Shown: positions 12,116 through 23,900, counted from the stretch's first letter. The stretch is 64,000 nt of DNA from Dermanyssus gallinae (GCA_003439945.1 QVRM01002793.1:385759-449758); one strand, 5' to 3'. Notes: generated by a model not told the origin, from the sequence alone. A program made the numbers and translations.

Positions 12116-14302
12116 ACTCGTATGTGTAGACTTGTATGTGGTAAGACAGCCCGCCAGACATATCAGGACAGATTCCATAAAGGAAGCTCATGCCGGCGGT
12201 GTATTGTCGACCCTTTGTAATTTTATGCTACAACGGCACTTGCAACAGACTGACTTTGATTCGATCGACCCTGTCGGATAGACAAACGTGCCATCCTTAT
12301 GTATACTGTCACCCACTGGCTACCAACGCCGCACCAGCGCTTTTTCAGCTGGCGACGGTTCTTGTTTGTGCAGATTGATGAAAACGGTTGGGTCAATTCC
12401 CCTTCTAGCTGTCGTGCGAGAGGCAGGCTAACGTCGTGCGCTTCTTTATTTCTCTCTATTACTCGCTGTCCGTATCTTTAGTTCCTCTTATTTTTTTGCA
12501 GTGTCTGTCTTGATGTTCATTGTGTCATTTTCCTACTGCCCACAACTGGCCCACTCATCGCCTGCTGTCCCATTTAGTCAAGTAAGACCCACAGAGGAAA
12601 ATCGAAAACGGGGAATCGGGAGAGAGAGAGAGAGAGATAAACAGACAGGCCTAAGACCACATTTGTTAAAGGACAACAGAAACAGCTTCACCTACACCTA
12701 CAACAACAGCAGCAGCAGCAACTACAACTACCAGATCGAGCACAAAGATAACGACGCCAAGAACAACGACAAAAGAAGTCGCTGAACACCCATCTACGTA
12801 GCCACTCAACAATCTACCTTGACACTCGTTCACGCCATACGTTGAGCCGTAAACCACTGTCCAAAGCCATTTCGACGACGCACCACCTAAGAATTGTTTG
12901 CCGGTCAGTCAGTCGACTGCTAAACGCGGGACTAGGCTGACGCCAGGGTGAGTGATCGTAAACCGGAGGGTTCCAGTTGAAGCCTGTGCAGTTAAAAGGG
13001 TTCAAACTAAGGGAAAACCGCGCAACACCAACTAGACTAGAGAGCACTGCGAGTGAACTATAAAAGAGAGAAATGGAGATAGTGCGGGAGAGGAATATAC
13101 CGACGCGAAGTAAATCGTGGTATTGGAGCAGAAAAGTAGCAATAGCAGCAGGAAAACAGAAACGAACCTCATCGTTGCTCAGACAGAGAAAGTCACGGCA
13201 GTGACGATCACAACGATGACAACGATCAAGTCTTAGCTAGTATCCGCAACAGATACAGGTAACCATTTTTCTGCTCCCCCTTTTCAGTCTCTGTCATCGC
13301 GTATCTTATTCCTCTCCTACGGGCTCTATTTGGTTAAACGAAAGGAACCCCAGTCTTCTCCCATCAATTCCTTACCCCGCGCCTCACCCCCCGGCTCAAC
13401 CCCCGCCTCGCCTCCACTTCGCCTTCGCCTCCTCGTACTAGACACGACGGCGAGGATAACGCTACTTCTACTACTGCCGCTGGTGATAGTAGTTGTAGCT
13501 GCTTCTGCCGTCGCTATCGTCCTCATCCTGCGGACGACCAGGCAGAAACTGAGTGGCAGCAGTGGGTCATGTGAGATTGAAGCCCGACCACAGCCCCCGC
13601 CACAGCCACCGCCACCATCCCCATGGCAGCGTCGCTCCGCCAGCGACCGGGCCGTAATATCAAAAATTAATATATTAGAAGGCAAGCGACCACACAATAA
13701 CCGTACGACGAAACACACGCACACATCCTGCCTTGCTGTCTTCCGTCCTGCGGCGCTGCTGCTGTTGCTGCTGCTGCTGGTAGCATTGACAGTTGTGATG
13801 GTAATGATGCTGATAGTGGTAGCGGTTAGCCAGTGGTCGGATACACCGGATACACAGCACATGCGGACACACAGTTCTTTCTGTTTGCCGTTTGTTTGAT
13901 CTGTTTGCGTGAACGCCTCAGCAGTCCCTCGAGACCACCACCACCACCACCACCACCGGACTATATTGCTTCTTCTATATGTTGTCGAATCCACTGCTTT
14001 GCTCTACTCCAACCTATCTGCGTTCCCCCTTCTTTCTTCTTCTTCTTGTCCTTCTTGCTTAGCGGCGCCTTGGCGGCTGATGGTGCAGAGATTACTTGCG
14101 CCGATGGTGTTGTTGCTGGTGTTGATATGTTGCTAGTGTTGCTGATGGTGTTGTTGACGTTGTTGATGCTGTCCTGCCGCTTTTAGTCGTCTGCTGGACA
14201 AAGACAAAACCAATGAGCAAAAAAGCAGCATTGGCAAGTACGGTTAGGTGAGAGTGTGCGTTGAAGTCTAGGTCGTTGCCCTTTTTGGTAAATATATATA
14301 TA

Positions 14303-14440
14303 TATTTTTTTTATGAGACTTTTCTCCGGGCGGCAAATGTTTTAAGTTTAGTAATTCTTGATTGAGCTTGAAATTTCCATTGTTACATAAATTCAAACAA
14401 TTATAACTATTCAAGTGATTTTGCAGAGAAGGCTATTGCC
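14303..14440 (+). repeat. Dispersed ~140-bp repeat (family R4), copy 2
   Basis: Same ordered blocks as 7924-8066. It is preceded directly by (TA)n plus a T-run and followed within about 10 bp by another (TA)n tract (14448-14472). Confidence 0.8.
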
Positions 14441-15427
14441 CGTGTCGTATATATATATATATATATATATGTATAAAATTTTATTTTTATAGACTGTGTT
14501 TACAAGACGTGGATCCTGAAACGTTTCCGTATACAACGTACCGTATAGTTATTGTAATTGCATTGTTATTGTTGTTGTTGCTGTTGCTGTTGTTGTCATT
14601 GTTGTTCATTCACACATCCGCGTCAAATGAGCTCCACTTTTTTTGGGCTTTAAACACACGCCGCTGGCTGTCACGTTACTGTGAGGTTATGTGAATTTTT
14701 ATACACAAAACTATCGTATCGGTATTCCCCACCAAAAAGCCGTGAGCCAGAGTGAGAAGGAACAGGGGGGAGGGTGAGCGCTAAAACGCTATGATAGAGA
14801 ATATGACAATATGCATTTAATTGGAGAGACTAGTAGTGCTAAGAAGACAGGCTGGCTGACAAGTTTTGAACTATAGAAAGAACGCCCGCCAGCAAGGCAG
14901 CTTACCAACAATGAAGAAAGGTGCGCTCGCAGACTGATGACGACGACGACAGCGACAGCATCAGCAGCAAAGGCGTCCGGGTTTGGCGGGTCAAGTTTGT
15001 CTCGAGCACACGCGCCCCGTCAACGCAGCCAGCCGTCTAACAAGCTGCTTCAGGGAGAGAAAGAGAGTGCGACAGAGACATGGCGTGAATAGCGCCTGAA
15101 GGCGGTACCCTCGGGTCCTCCGGGTCGTGGTCGTCTGCGTTTTCACCATCATAGACATCATCATCATCATCATCGCCATCGCCGCTGTCGGCAGTCACTC
15201 AGGCCACCCGCCTGTCCCCCCAATCACCACCGTCGCCGGCCCATCACGAGGGTAGGACGGTAGAACAGCAGTCAGTTAAGAGACACTAGTCGGCCATTCG
15301 GTCTGTTGAGTGGATCGGACCAGACGGTTGGAGACGACGGGCGACTGTCGGGGAGGGCGCATTCCTTTCAAACGCGTGGGCTGCCCGACCCGCGTTCGTC
15401 TACCCCGCGGCCCGAACGTTGTGCCCC

Positions 15428-15445
15428 GGGGGGGGGGGGGGGGGG
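15428..15445 (+). repeat. G18 homopolymer
   Basis: Eighteen consecutive G in a GC-rich block. Confidence 0.9.
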
Positions 15446-16256
15446 CAGGCGGGCGTGTTGTGTTCCAGGCTTAAAACGAACCTTAGTTATCGCTATTCAG
15501 GCTGTCGCCTCGTGGGGCGTACATCAGTAGTCCGCGTTGAGTCGTGGCTATCTGTGCGTCGCCTGCTCTATTTCTCTATGTCTGACTGCCTGCTTGCCTC
15601 TCTGCCTATCTATCTGTATGTCTGTCTGTCCGTTTATCTATATGTCTGTAGGCGTAATTCTGTGTGTTGTCCGTCGCTAGGTCATCACCACCAACATCTC
15701 CACCGCCACCCGGGTTGACCAGTTCCAGGCCCCCTTTCCCTACTGGTCGGCCTCTGGGCACGCCGGGCCTGCCAGTGCCCGTTTTGGTGGTGGCAATGGC
15801 TTAACCCAGATTGTCCCGCACCCCAACTACAGTCGTATAACTGCAAGTACTTTCTTTTGATTAAATTTTTCTTACAATCATTTTTACTGGAATATTTCTT
15901 GTACTTTGCTAACAAGTAAGACACAACGGTTTTATTTTTTTGCTGTTACTTTCTAATGTGGGCCTTCGGTCGGCGTCCTGACTCGTTGTCGACCTGACCC
16001 CTCAGGCCGTTGTATTTCGATCTCTGTGTTCGTTCTCATTGTGCTTTCCACTTAATATCCTGCTACTTTTTGTGCATATTCTCAATCATGGCAGTAGTAG
16101 CGATTTCTTCTGACCACTATTTTTGGGCGGCGATTTCCAAAAGATCTCCGCCCCGCAGTTGAGTCAAAGCTGCTTTGCATGCCATATTCCGGTCGGATGG
16201 GCTCTTGTTTATTAAGGAGCCTCTGACCTCCTGCACATAGCTCGGTGCGAAATCTA

Positions 16257-16439
16257 AAAAACATCTTTTCGGGGCTGACTCTCAGCCAAGATTTAACGTC
16301 CATGGGACTGCTTTTCGCATTGCTTCATAGACGGAACCCCATGAATACAAATGTGCAACGGTGGGGCTCGAACCCGATCACCTATGTGTCTCCTCCGGTC
16401 GCAAGGCGCAAACGCATGCCACCACGCCACCGGGCTCGA
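16257..16439 (-). mobile_element. tRNA-derived SINE, family SINE-1, copy d
   Basis: On the minus strand it begins GTCGAGCCCGGTGGCGTGG. The B box is GGGTTCGAGCCCC, and it ends in the body block GGACGTTAAATCTTGGCTGA...GTCAGCCC. It is flanked by a 16-bp target-site duplication with one mismatch: CTCGGTGCGAAATCTA at 16241-16256 and CTCGGTGCGAAACCTA at 16440-16455. The insertion is in an older LINE endonuclease fragment. Confidence 0.85.
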
Positions 16440-16724
16440 CTCGGTGCGAAACCTATCGAGGTCAATTTTGCCCGCACTTCATGCTACTCGGCGGGTGCCT
16501 CCCTCCTGTTGTGCTAGTAGCTCTTCTCTATATCCGAACTCTATGTATATGTGGCAACTCTGCGAGTGTTCTTATAAAATCTTCCTGTTACCTCGCCGGT
16601 TTTTGTGCTTTCACTTCTAAATATGAGACCCTGCTGCGCCAGCCATTCTGTTAAAGCTCCGTCTTTATTGTTCACGGTTTGCTATTCCGTTGCCGCTGCA
16701 TTGAAGTCTCCTGTAATTAAAATG

Positions 16725-16804
16725 TTCTTATTTCTTCCGCGAGCTGACCCAAGCAGTCTGTGAGATCCTGTCTTCGCGAGCTTGGCGACATGATTACTCT
16801 AACT
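16725..16804. repeat. Direct repeat flanking mariner, left copy
   Basis: About 80 bp containing CCCAAGCAGTCTGT, CGCGAGCTTGGC and ATTACTCTAACTA, ending at the left end of the mariner. The matching copy is at 17601-17688, right of the mariner. Confidence 0.8.
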
Positions 16805-16805
16805 A

Positions 16806-17590
16806 TTGGATTGATCCATAAGTCCACTCGGAAAGTTGCATGCGCCGTAATGCGCAGTCCCGGGGGAGGACGAAAACTGTTGGGAGAGGGTTGTTCGTTT
16901 ATATGTCGGAACGAACAGACCCGCGTGCATTATATCGTGGATTTCGTTCGAATATCTAACTCACGCGAACTGTGACGCACGAGTGAAGATGGCAGACTTA
17001 AATGTATGGCAGACTACAAGCAACTGCCAAACCCGGACCCCATACACGAAAAATGATGTTAAGTGTTTCTTGGAATGTGAAAGGGGTGTTCTTTTATGAG
17101 CTGTTGCAACGAAACAAAACAATCAATAAGATCAAATACTGTCAACAACTGGACAATTTGAAGAGGACAATTCACCAGAAGCGGCCAGAATTGATGAACA
17201 GACAAGGAGTGACTTTCCATCGCGACAACGCAAGACCGCACACAACTTTGCTCACCACCAAGAAATTAATGAAATTTGAATGATATATTTTGTCACATCC
17301 CGCGTATAGTCCTGAATTCGCTCAATCTGAATATTATCTGTTTCGGTCCCTTAAAAATGCCCTTATTGGCAAAGAATTCGATTCTTTAAAAGATGTTAAA
17401 ACGTTTATAGACCATTACTTTAAGAAGCCAGGACGCCACTTCCTGGAGGAATGAAATCATGAGCTTGCCTGAACGTTGGGCTAAGGTAGTTGAACAAAAT
17501 GGGCAATACAGCATTCCATAAAAGCTTTCCGTTGAAATGACATGTGTCTTCAAAAATGGGCGAAAAATCCAAACAGACTTATGGATCTGT
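16806..17590 (+). mobile_element. Mariner (DD34D) element A, internally deleted and inactive
   Basis: Terminal inverted repeats share GATCCATAAGTC (16813-16824 and its complement near 17577-17588). Transposase similarity is confined to the C-terminal half at 17056-17520. It includes WNVKGVFFYELLQRNKTIN, KRPELMNRQGV, the catalytic HRDNARPHT, and YSPEFAQSEYYLFRSL. The last aspartate of the triad is Glu in this copy, at exactly 34 residues' spacing. A TGA interrupts just after KKLMKFE, and later stops occur. The N-terminal DNA-binding domain and first catalytic Asp are missing, so the element is about 0.8 kb instead of about 1.3 kb. Confidence 0.85.
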
Positions 17591-17600
17591 TTCTTTATTT

Positions 17601-17688
17601 TTCTTATTTCCTATTTATTCCGTGAGCTCACCCAAGCAGTCTGTAAACTCCTGTTATCGCGAGCTTGGCCAGATCATTACTCTAACTA
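17601..17688. repeat. Direct repeat flanking mariner, right copy
   Basis: Diverged copy of 16725-16804, including CCCAAGCAGTCTGT and CGCGAGCTTGG. Minus-strand translation matches the same endonuclease segment, TDCLGELTE versus TDCLGQLAE in the left copy. Confidence 0.75.
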
Positions 17689-17999
17689 CTAATATTACTA
17701 CTCATAGTACTAAACAACTACTGGTAAAAGACTGCAACACGTAACGCCGTCACCTAGTTTTGTCATTTCACTGCTGCCTGCCCATAGGGCATAGAGTTGT
17801 GGCTCATGGCTCGCCTGCCGAGTCATTTGCTGCCTAAAGCATATACCCACATCGTTCCATACCGAGAAAAGTTGTCGTGGCAGCTGTCAATGCTGACAAC
17901 AGCACAGCAAGGAACTGTCTATCAGTCTGACCCGTAGAAGAAATTTGGTTGGCAAGGGCGTAGCGGTAGTGGATGTGGGGCATTGTAGAAGGGAATGAG

Positions 18000-18530
18000 G
18001 CTAGCAGAACACGCACCAATTGAGCGGAGGGGGAGGGCTATAAAATTAATATGAGACGACAAGCGGAGGGACGAACAATGAGGGAGTGAGATAAGGGCAA
18101 GAGGCGCACAGCTTAACGACATGAGAGCTAGAGGAAAATGGTAGAGTGGGATAACATTGAGATAAATTGAGGTAAAGAGGCACGGAATGACGAAGAGAGG
18201 CAGGATAAATATGAATAGAGCGGGTGAAAATAAGGGGCCGGGGTAAAGATGTGGAATAGGAGTGAATATGGGGACCGAAGTGAAGGTATGAGACTGGGAT
18301 GAGGATGTGGGACCGAGATGTCGGCGTGGCTCGAAGTGAAGATGTGGGGCTGGAGTGAAGATGTGATGTCGAAGTGAATATAGAGGGACAGGATGAAAAT
18401 GAGCGAGCGGGTTGGAAATAGGAAACTGTACCGAGTTAAGGGGCCGAGGAAGAGACCAAGAAGTGAAGCGAAAACAAGGACACTACAGAAAGGCAAGAAG
18501 GCGAAGTAAGAATAATAGGGCAAATTCAGG
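18000..18530. repeat. Purine-biased degenerate minisatellite
   Basis: The plus strand is strongly purine-rich for about 500 bp and repeats GTGAAGATGTGG-like units at roughly 15-20-bp spacing (clear at 18240-18400). The pyrimidine-rich opposite strand makes a long spurious Phe/Leu/Ser/Pro open frame. Confidence 0.6.
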
Positions 18531-20362
18531 AACAACGATAGTTTGATTTTGTTAAGAAGAAGCGTTTTCTTCTTTCCTGCAGGAATTTCATTTTGTCATC
18601 CCCGGGACCACCTTTTACTGTATCGTGAACACGCGGTAGAACAGCATCCTTCTAAAGCATAGTCTTTCTTAGCTTTAACCTGACTGAAAGTCAACCGCCA
18701 ATTCGCTATTCAATTTAGTACATGTCACTAATATAAAAAAAATGACATACATTAGTTTCTGACATGCACATCATAATCAGAGGAAGTTATTTACAGTTTT
18801 CATTCCATGTGTAGTTTACATACATAGCGGCCACCTTGTAGCCCATTGTTCGCACTATTGAAGAACTTATGAGTCAGGAAATGCCATACGTTTCATAGCT
18901 TGATTATCAGCTTTTCTATGCATTTTCTCTTCTCAACACTCAATTTTATTTAGATCATACTTGCTAGTAAACGTAGTCTACTGTGAGTGATTAGTTAGAT
19001 CCACTATGGCGGCTATTTCGGTCTGATCAAACAAGGCCGCCCGCCAGGTTCTCAAAAGTGTCACAAAAATGAACACGTTATCTAGTGTGATGTGGGTGCC
19101 ACAAACAATGAACACTTACAATATAAACAAGCATTTGTAATAGGGTATGCTAGCGCGGCTTAAGTGTGAAGCAGAGGTTGCCGGCTGCAGGGGCCCGCTT
19201 GGAAGTGTCTGGACAAGATCTGGCTGAACGCAAAACGTAGGTGATGAGCCAACCAGAGCATATAGACAACACGTTTACTTTCAGCAAACATTCCACAGTA
19301 AATCAAGTTTACCTATAGTGCGATTAATCATTTATGTACCCCTTCTTGCTTTCGTCACTGTCTAGACATGCAAAGCAGATCATCAGTATAATGAGTCTCT
19401 GACCTAATCGTTGGGCAACAGGTGAGCCACGTAGAGGAATATAAGCACATTTTTATATACATATGTCCTGCATACTGGCCATATACCGTCAAAATGACTA
19501 ACTTGAATGCCAGGTTGTATATATATATATTTATATATATTGTTCTTTAATAAGTTAGTTTGTATCAAGCCTGTACTCATTTACAAAAAGCATGTATGTG
19601 CCCGTAGGCGTGACTGGCACGTCTGGAATAAGGCGTAGCAGCACAAAGAAGCGGTAAATGTAGTCGTATATTGATGTCTGTTTTTAGCCGTCTAATAGTG
19701 ACTGGCTTACAAGTAATAGGAGGGGGGGGGGGGCTTGGATTCAATGTCGAGTGTGAGTCGTCTCTCGGAAAATGGACTCTTTTTTAACCCATTCAGGGCC
19801 ATTGGGCAGGGCACTCGGACGCTCGGGCTATCACTAAGTAGGACAGCTTCACACTGAGATGTACTTGGGCTCATAGATACGCACGAACAGACACAGAGGA
19901 GAAAATTACACCCGATGTTGTTGATGCTGCTGCGGCTGCTACTGCTATTGGTGCTTCTTTTGTTGCGGCTTCTGATGCTAACGCCGATGCGGACAGAAGC
20001 GCTAAGGGCACGCCGAAAGACAGATTGGTTTGAGGCGGGTAGACGGCCCAGCCCGCTCACTCGAAGAGTTGCACACCGACGCCACCTACGTAGACAGCCA
20101 GCCCTCTACCCAGTGTCATCATTCGTCGTCATCTTCTTCTTGGTTAGGGAACAAATGCAGGCAAACGATGCGTTGTTTCGCGATCTAAACACACAAAAGA
20201 ACTAGACACGCCGAAGGTGTAGATGAGGCGAGGCTAGACTGAGCCTGCTCGAATGTACAAAGTTCCAGAGCGTGCGATCCGAGCAACTTTTGCATCGGCT
20301 CTTGATATACAGTGGTGTCGAGATACAAACACGCGGGCTGTTGGGCTGCCGGGGGTGCGCGG

Positions 20363-20495
20363 GAGAAGACGACTCCGTGAGGGAGGTAGAGACCGGAGGG
20401 ACTCCGGAGTGGGGGGGGCGATGCGTCTGTGCGTGCGCGAGAGAAGACGACTCCGTGAGGGAGGTAGAAGAGACCGAAGGGGGTCCGGAGTGGGG
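20363..20495. repeat. Two-copy GC-rich tandem duplication
   Basis: GAGAAGACGACTCCGTGAGG with the following GAGGTAGA...TCCGGAGTGGGG occurs at 20363-20414 and again at 20441-20495. Confidence 0.85.
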
Positions 20496-21889
20496 AGGAG
20501 GTAGTGACAGGGTGCGAGAGAGAGAGGTAAAGAGAGAGAAAGCAATCACAAACAGATGCCTGCGTGCACATTACCAACAGACTAACAAGAAAGAGAGAGA
20601 GAGAAGAGACGGAACGAGTTGTCGAGGCTCTGAACTACGACGGATGCATTGAATTGAAACGCCGTGATAGCTGCAGCAGTAGTAGTAGTAGTAATAGTTG
20701 CGGTAGTCGTAACAGTGACAGCAGTTGAGGTTGTTCTTGTTGTCGTTCGTGTGCTCGCTAAGTTGTAGCGAGGCAGTATGCACGCCCGCGCGTGCACTAA
20801 GAAGAGACCGAGACGGAGAGAGGTCGGGGGTGTAAGAGAGACAGAGAAAGAGAGATTCAGCGAGACACGAGTGGGGGAACACGCGCACCTCTCTGTGTGG
20901 GGCGACCGCCAATCAAGCGGCACAACGAAACTGCGGGAACTCTCGTCGTCGTCCATTGTCTTGCCATGCCCGCGTAAGCTCCGCTACTTCACATCGCGGC
21001 GACAATTGTCGCAGTTGAATTGAGGTACAACTACCACTGTCATCATCATCATTATCACCACTACCATCATCACCCCCCACCATCAGCATCACCACTGCCA
21101 CCACCACCACCACCACCGCCATTCCCGTTTACGTAGAGTACATGGTCAAGGTACTGCTACAACGCACACTCTAGTCAATAGGGCTTGACAGTCGGCGGCG
21201 GCAACGGCCATGCCCCGTATTGGGCTCGTTTCTCTACGTTAGGAAAGCGAGAGAGAGAAAGAGAGAGAAGAGCAGAGAAAATTCGAAAATAACCATGAAA
21301 AAGGGCAGAGCAGGATAGTGGTAGGAGGGAATAGTAGGCAGCCAAGGAAAGAGAAGGCTCTAAGGAGGCGGCAGAAAACGAAGAGAAAGAGAAGCAAGGA
21401 GCGGAACTGGGACGAAAGGCATTGGGGCAGGAGGACACCGCTTTATTTACCCAGCGTTAATTTGAATCGGAACACACGCTCATTGCTTTGCGCCGTCAGC
21501 CACCGTTCAGCAGCGCCAACTCATGTACCAGGTCTGCACTCGTCTGCATCGGCTCATCGTGGCGCAGCAGCGATGCAAAGGTTATTCGTAGCGCTGTCGG
21601 CCGATGATTCATCGTCGCCCTTGTCATTGCCCGGATCATCATCATCATCATCACCACCATTCTCATCCTCATCCTCGTCCTCGTCCGGCGGCGGCGGCGG
21701 CCTCCATCACAACAACGACTGAACACGGCGACCCTCTCCACCGCCGAACGATGTTTAAAGTCTCTTCAAACGAATAAGCAGACGCAGGGGCGAGTTCGGT
21801 GCTCCTCAAACTCTTGCCTCTGCCCGCCTGCAGAACCGTTCGTCTCTGTTCCTGCTGCTCTATCCCACATTGCTGCACTTCTGTGGCAT

Positions 21890-21926
21890 CATCAGCAGCA
21901 GCAACAGCAGCAGCAGCAGCAGCAGA
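21890..21926. repeat. (CAG)n tract
   Basis: About twelve CAG/CAA codon units, readable as polyglutamine in one plus frame. That frame stays open for several hundred bases but has no recognisable flanking domain. Confidence 0.85.
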
Positions 21927-22124
21927 GGCCTACCACCCGGATGTCTGTCCGACTTTGCCCGCCTTCCCTGAGCGCGGAATCCCCGGCGGCTCTGTCGCTT
22001 ACCCGCACCAGGCCCGTGCCCCCCTCTTCTGTGCCCTCTCTTTCAGACTCATCCACTTCAGCTAGCACCAAGTGCCGGCGATTGTGGTGGTCATGGTAAT
22101 ACCTGCAGTAGTGGTAGTAGTAGT

Positions 22125-22250
22125 GTCAAGCTCGGTGGCGTGGTGCATTCGCCTGCGCCTCGCGAATGGACGAGACACGTAGGTACGCGGGTTCGAACCC
22201 CACCGTTGCACATTTGTTTATATGGGAGTCCATGAAGCAACGCGAAAAGC
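22125..22250 (+). mobile_element. tRNA-derived SINE, family SINE-1, copy c
   Basis: Has CTCGGTGGCGTGGTGCATTC, B box GGGTTCGAACCCC, and the block CACATTTG...TATGGGAGTCCATGAAGCAA. The 3' body (GGACGTTAAATCTTGG) is missing; the copy ends in an AAAT-rich run that leads into a (TA)n tract. Confidence 0.8.
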
Positions 22251-22256
22251 AGTAAA

Positions 22257-22270
22257 TATTAAATAAATAA

Positions 22271-22330
<60 letters not shown>
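22257..22330. repeat. (AAAT)n/(TA)n microsatellite at SINE tail
   Basis: AAATAAAT repeats followed by about 55 bp of TA, abutting the 3' end of a truncated SINE-1. Confidence 0.9.
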
Positions 22331-22332
<2 letters not shown>

Positions 22333-22689
22333 GTCGTGCACACAAGACGAGAAAAACGCCGCAGCGATAAGGCCGATGACGATGGAGAGCTCAGATGGAA
22401 AGGAAACACGAAACTCATGTGAGATCGGGAGGGCAAGAAAAAGCAGAACCACAAACAGGCCTGATATTAATACCGCTGCGACCAACCACTATGTGGACTC
22501 TATCTGGCTCATCACCGTCTTTGCAACCGGAGACCCAGCTACGAGTTCTTGAACTTGTATATATTCTTTTTGTATATTTTTACTAGCATAAATGGTTATG
22601 AAACTTATGATTTTAAGACGAGATATGGCAATTTCTAGGGAGTCGAAAATAGAGTACAACGTTATGTGTTACAGACCAAATCAGATGTT

Positions 22690-23640
22690 CTTAAGTGGTG
22701 GAGGTGTTACGAAACACTTATGGTGATCAAGCTGAATCTCCAAACGCTGTGTAAACGTGGTACCCCGGTTTTGCAATGCACGTGAAAAGACCGGAGATGG
22801 CCCCCATTCAGGGAGGCCGTCGACTTCAATAACAGAGTGACACTGTTGGAAACGTTTGTGATATCGTATTCAACAATCACGTGATTACTTTCAGAGAGAT
22901 AGCTGAGAAATTCGAGATATTTTATGGATTACTTTTAATAGTCTCGACCGATATACCGACTTTCTGCGTCAAAAAACTGGCAGCCAACTTCGTTCCAAAA
23001 ATGCTCAATTTCCAGCAAATGAACGCCCGTCAGGGAATGTCCGGATTAAATCTTCAGGCGAAAACAGAAAACTCTGAATGGGTTCAGGAAGTGAATACAG
23101 AAGATAAGTAGTGGGACATGGATACGAAATCGAGACCAAAGCCTACTTTTCTCAGTGGTGCTTCCAAGGGGAGAGTCGATCAAGGAAATTTAGACAAACT
23201 TCTTTTGACTTTTTTTTACTACCGGATAATCATCTACGATGTTTGCCGCCTGGTTCTATGGTTAATAAGGAAGTTTGCGTGGGCATGTCCAGCGCAAAAG
23301 TCGTGAACCCTGGGCAAACAACACTTAGATGGTAACGCGCCGGCGCACACGTCGTTAGTGATTACCGACTACTTAATAAAAAATCCGATTTCTATGTTCC
23401 CGCAACCTCCGCATTCACCGGCTCTGGCTCCTTGCAACTTTCCTGTCCCCAGGGGTAAAAAATGAGGCGGTAACGCTTCGAGACTATAAAGAAAAGTCGC
23501 AGAACTCGCGACTCAACTCGAATTCCGAAAAACGCGTTTAGAGATGTTTCGAAGAGCGGAAATGAAGGTAGCACACGTGCATTGCAGCGAGCGGGAGTTG
23601 TTTTGAAGGGAACAGAAACACTATAAAGTATTAAAAAAAA
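22690..23640 (+). mobile_element. Mariner-type element B, decayed
   Basis: Ordered mariner transposase blocks in shifting frames. FREIAEKFEIFYG and AANFVPKMLNF are helix-turn-helix and linker (22880-23020). GYEIETKAYFSQW follows the first catalytic region (23111-23160). NKEVCVGM is at about 23265. Then come FPQPPHSPALAPCN and EFRKTRLEMFRRAE (23395-23565). The third catalytic position reads APCN rather than APCD, and frameshifts and stops separate the blocks, so it is inactive. It belongs to a different mariner lineage from element A, judging by the PQPPHSP...APC motif. Terminal repeats were not identified, so the limits are approximate. Confidence 0.75.
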
Positions 23641-23900
23641 AAATCATAATTCTCTATGAGAGCTCTTCGATCCGCCCGCCCTATATACTTACATACATGT
23701 TCTCATATTGCTTAGGACACTCTGGCTGGTCGAGCAGAAAAGAAAGCAAATCACTCATGTAGAAAAAAATCTTTTTTTTTCATCAAAATTGCTCTACATA
23801 TAATCTTGGTTCTTCGAAGAGAGCCACTTGACAATGCAAATCACGTCTACATATATAGTGATTCGTCGAAGGAGCCACTTAGAAATTCAAATCACATCAC

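Larger units (their letters stand above)
12120..16080. other. GC-variable non-coding stretch, no exon confirmed
   Basis: Holds GC-rich low-complexity blocks (13330-14190, 14930-15450) with long open frames that give only Leu, Ser, Pro, His or Gln runs on both strands. A TATAAAAG string is at 13059-13066. A weak exon-like block is at 15680-15857 (see findings). Copy 2 of the R4 repeat and a G18 run are listed separately. Alternative 5' exons or a promoter could lie here, but nothing in the sequence decides it. Confidence 0.4.
16082..17765 (-). pseudogene. Non-LTR retrotransposon endonuclease-region relic, split by SINE-1 and mariner
   Basis: On the minus strand, 16450-16804 encodes an apurinic-endonuclease-like stretch containing NILITGDFNAAATE and then NNKDGALTEWLAQQGLI. 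This is the GDFNA block plus following helix typical of R1/jockey-like ORF2. A stop and a frame change break it. Farther along (16240-16090) it gives a basic linker resembling the region between endonuclease and RT. A SINE-1 (16257-16439) and a mariner (16806-17590) sit inside it, and a second copy of the segment just upstream of GDFNA lies at 17601-17688. No RT domain is present. Confidence 0.6.
17766..22124. other. Non-coding stretch with purine-rich and low-complexity DNA
   Basis: Includes the purine-biased degenerate minisatellite at 18000-18530, a duplicated GC-rich unit at 20363-20495, CAT/CAC repeats at 21030-21120 and a CAG tract at 21890-21926. Frames through 21300-22070 are long but consist of Ser, Gly, Gln and Ala runs. 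No conserved domain is seen, and 18540-19900 has nothing I recognise. Confidence 0.45.

Noticed and set aside
13059..13066. TATAAAAG as a promoter TATA box
   Set aside because: No transcript start, initiator or downstream gene can be tied to it; such strings are frequent by chance.
13326..13994. Overlapping 189- and 222-codon frames on opposite strands
   Set aside because: GC-rich low complexity (CAC/GTG, CTG/CAG) keeps both strands open; peptides are homopolymer-like with no known domain.
18128..18535. 135-codon minus-strand frame rich in Phe/Leu/Ser/Pro
   Set aside because: Simply the pyrimidine strand of a purine-biased minisatellite.
20200..20650. Four overlapping frames of 83-130 codons
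   Set aside because: Produced by a duplicated GC-rich unit plus GA repeats; no conserved peptide and frames exist on both strands.
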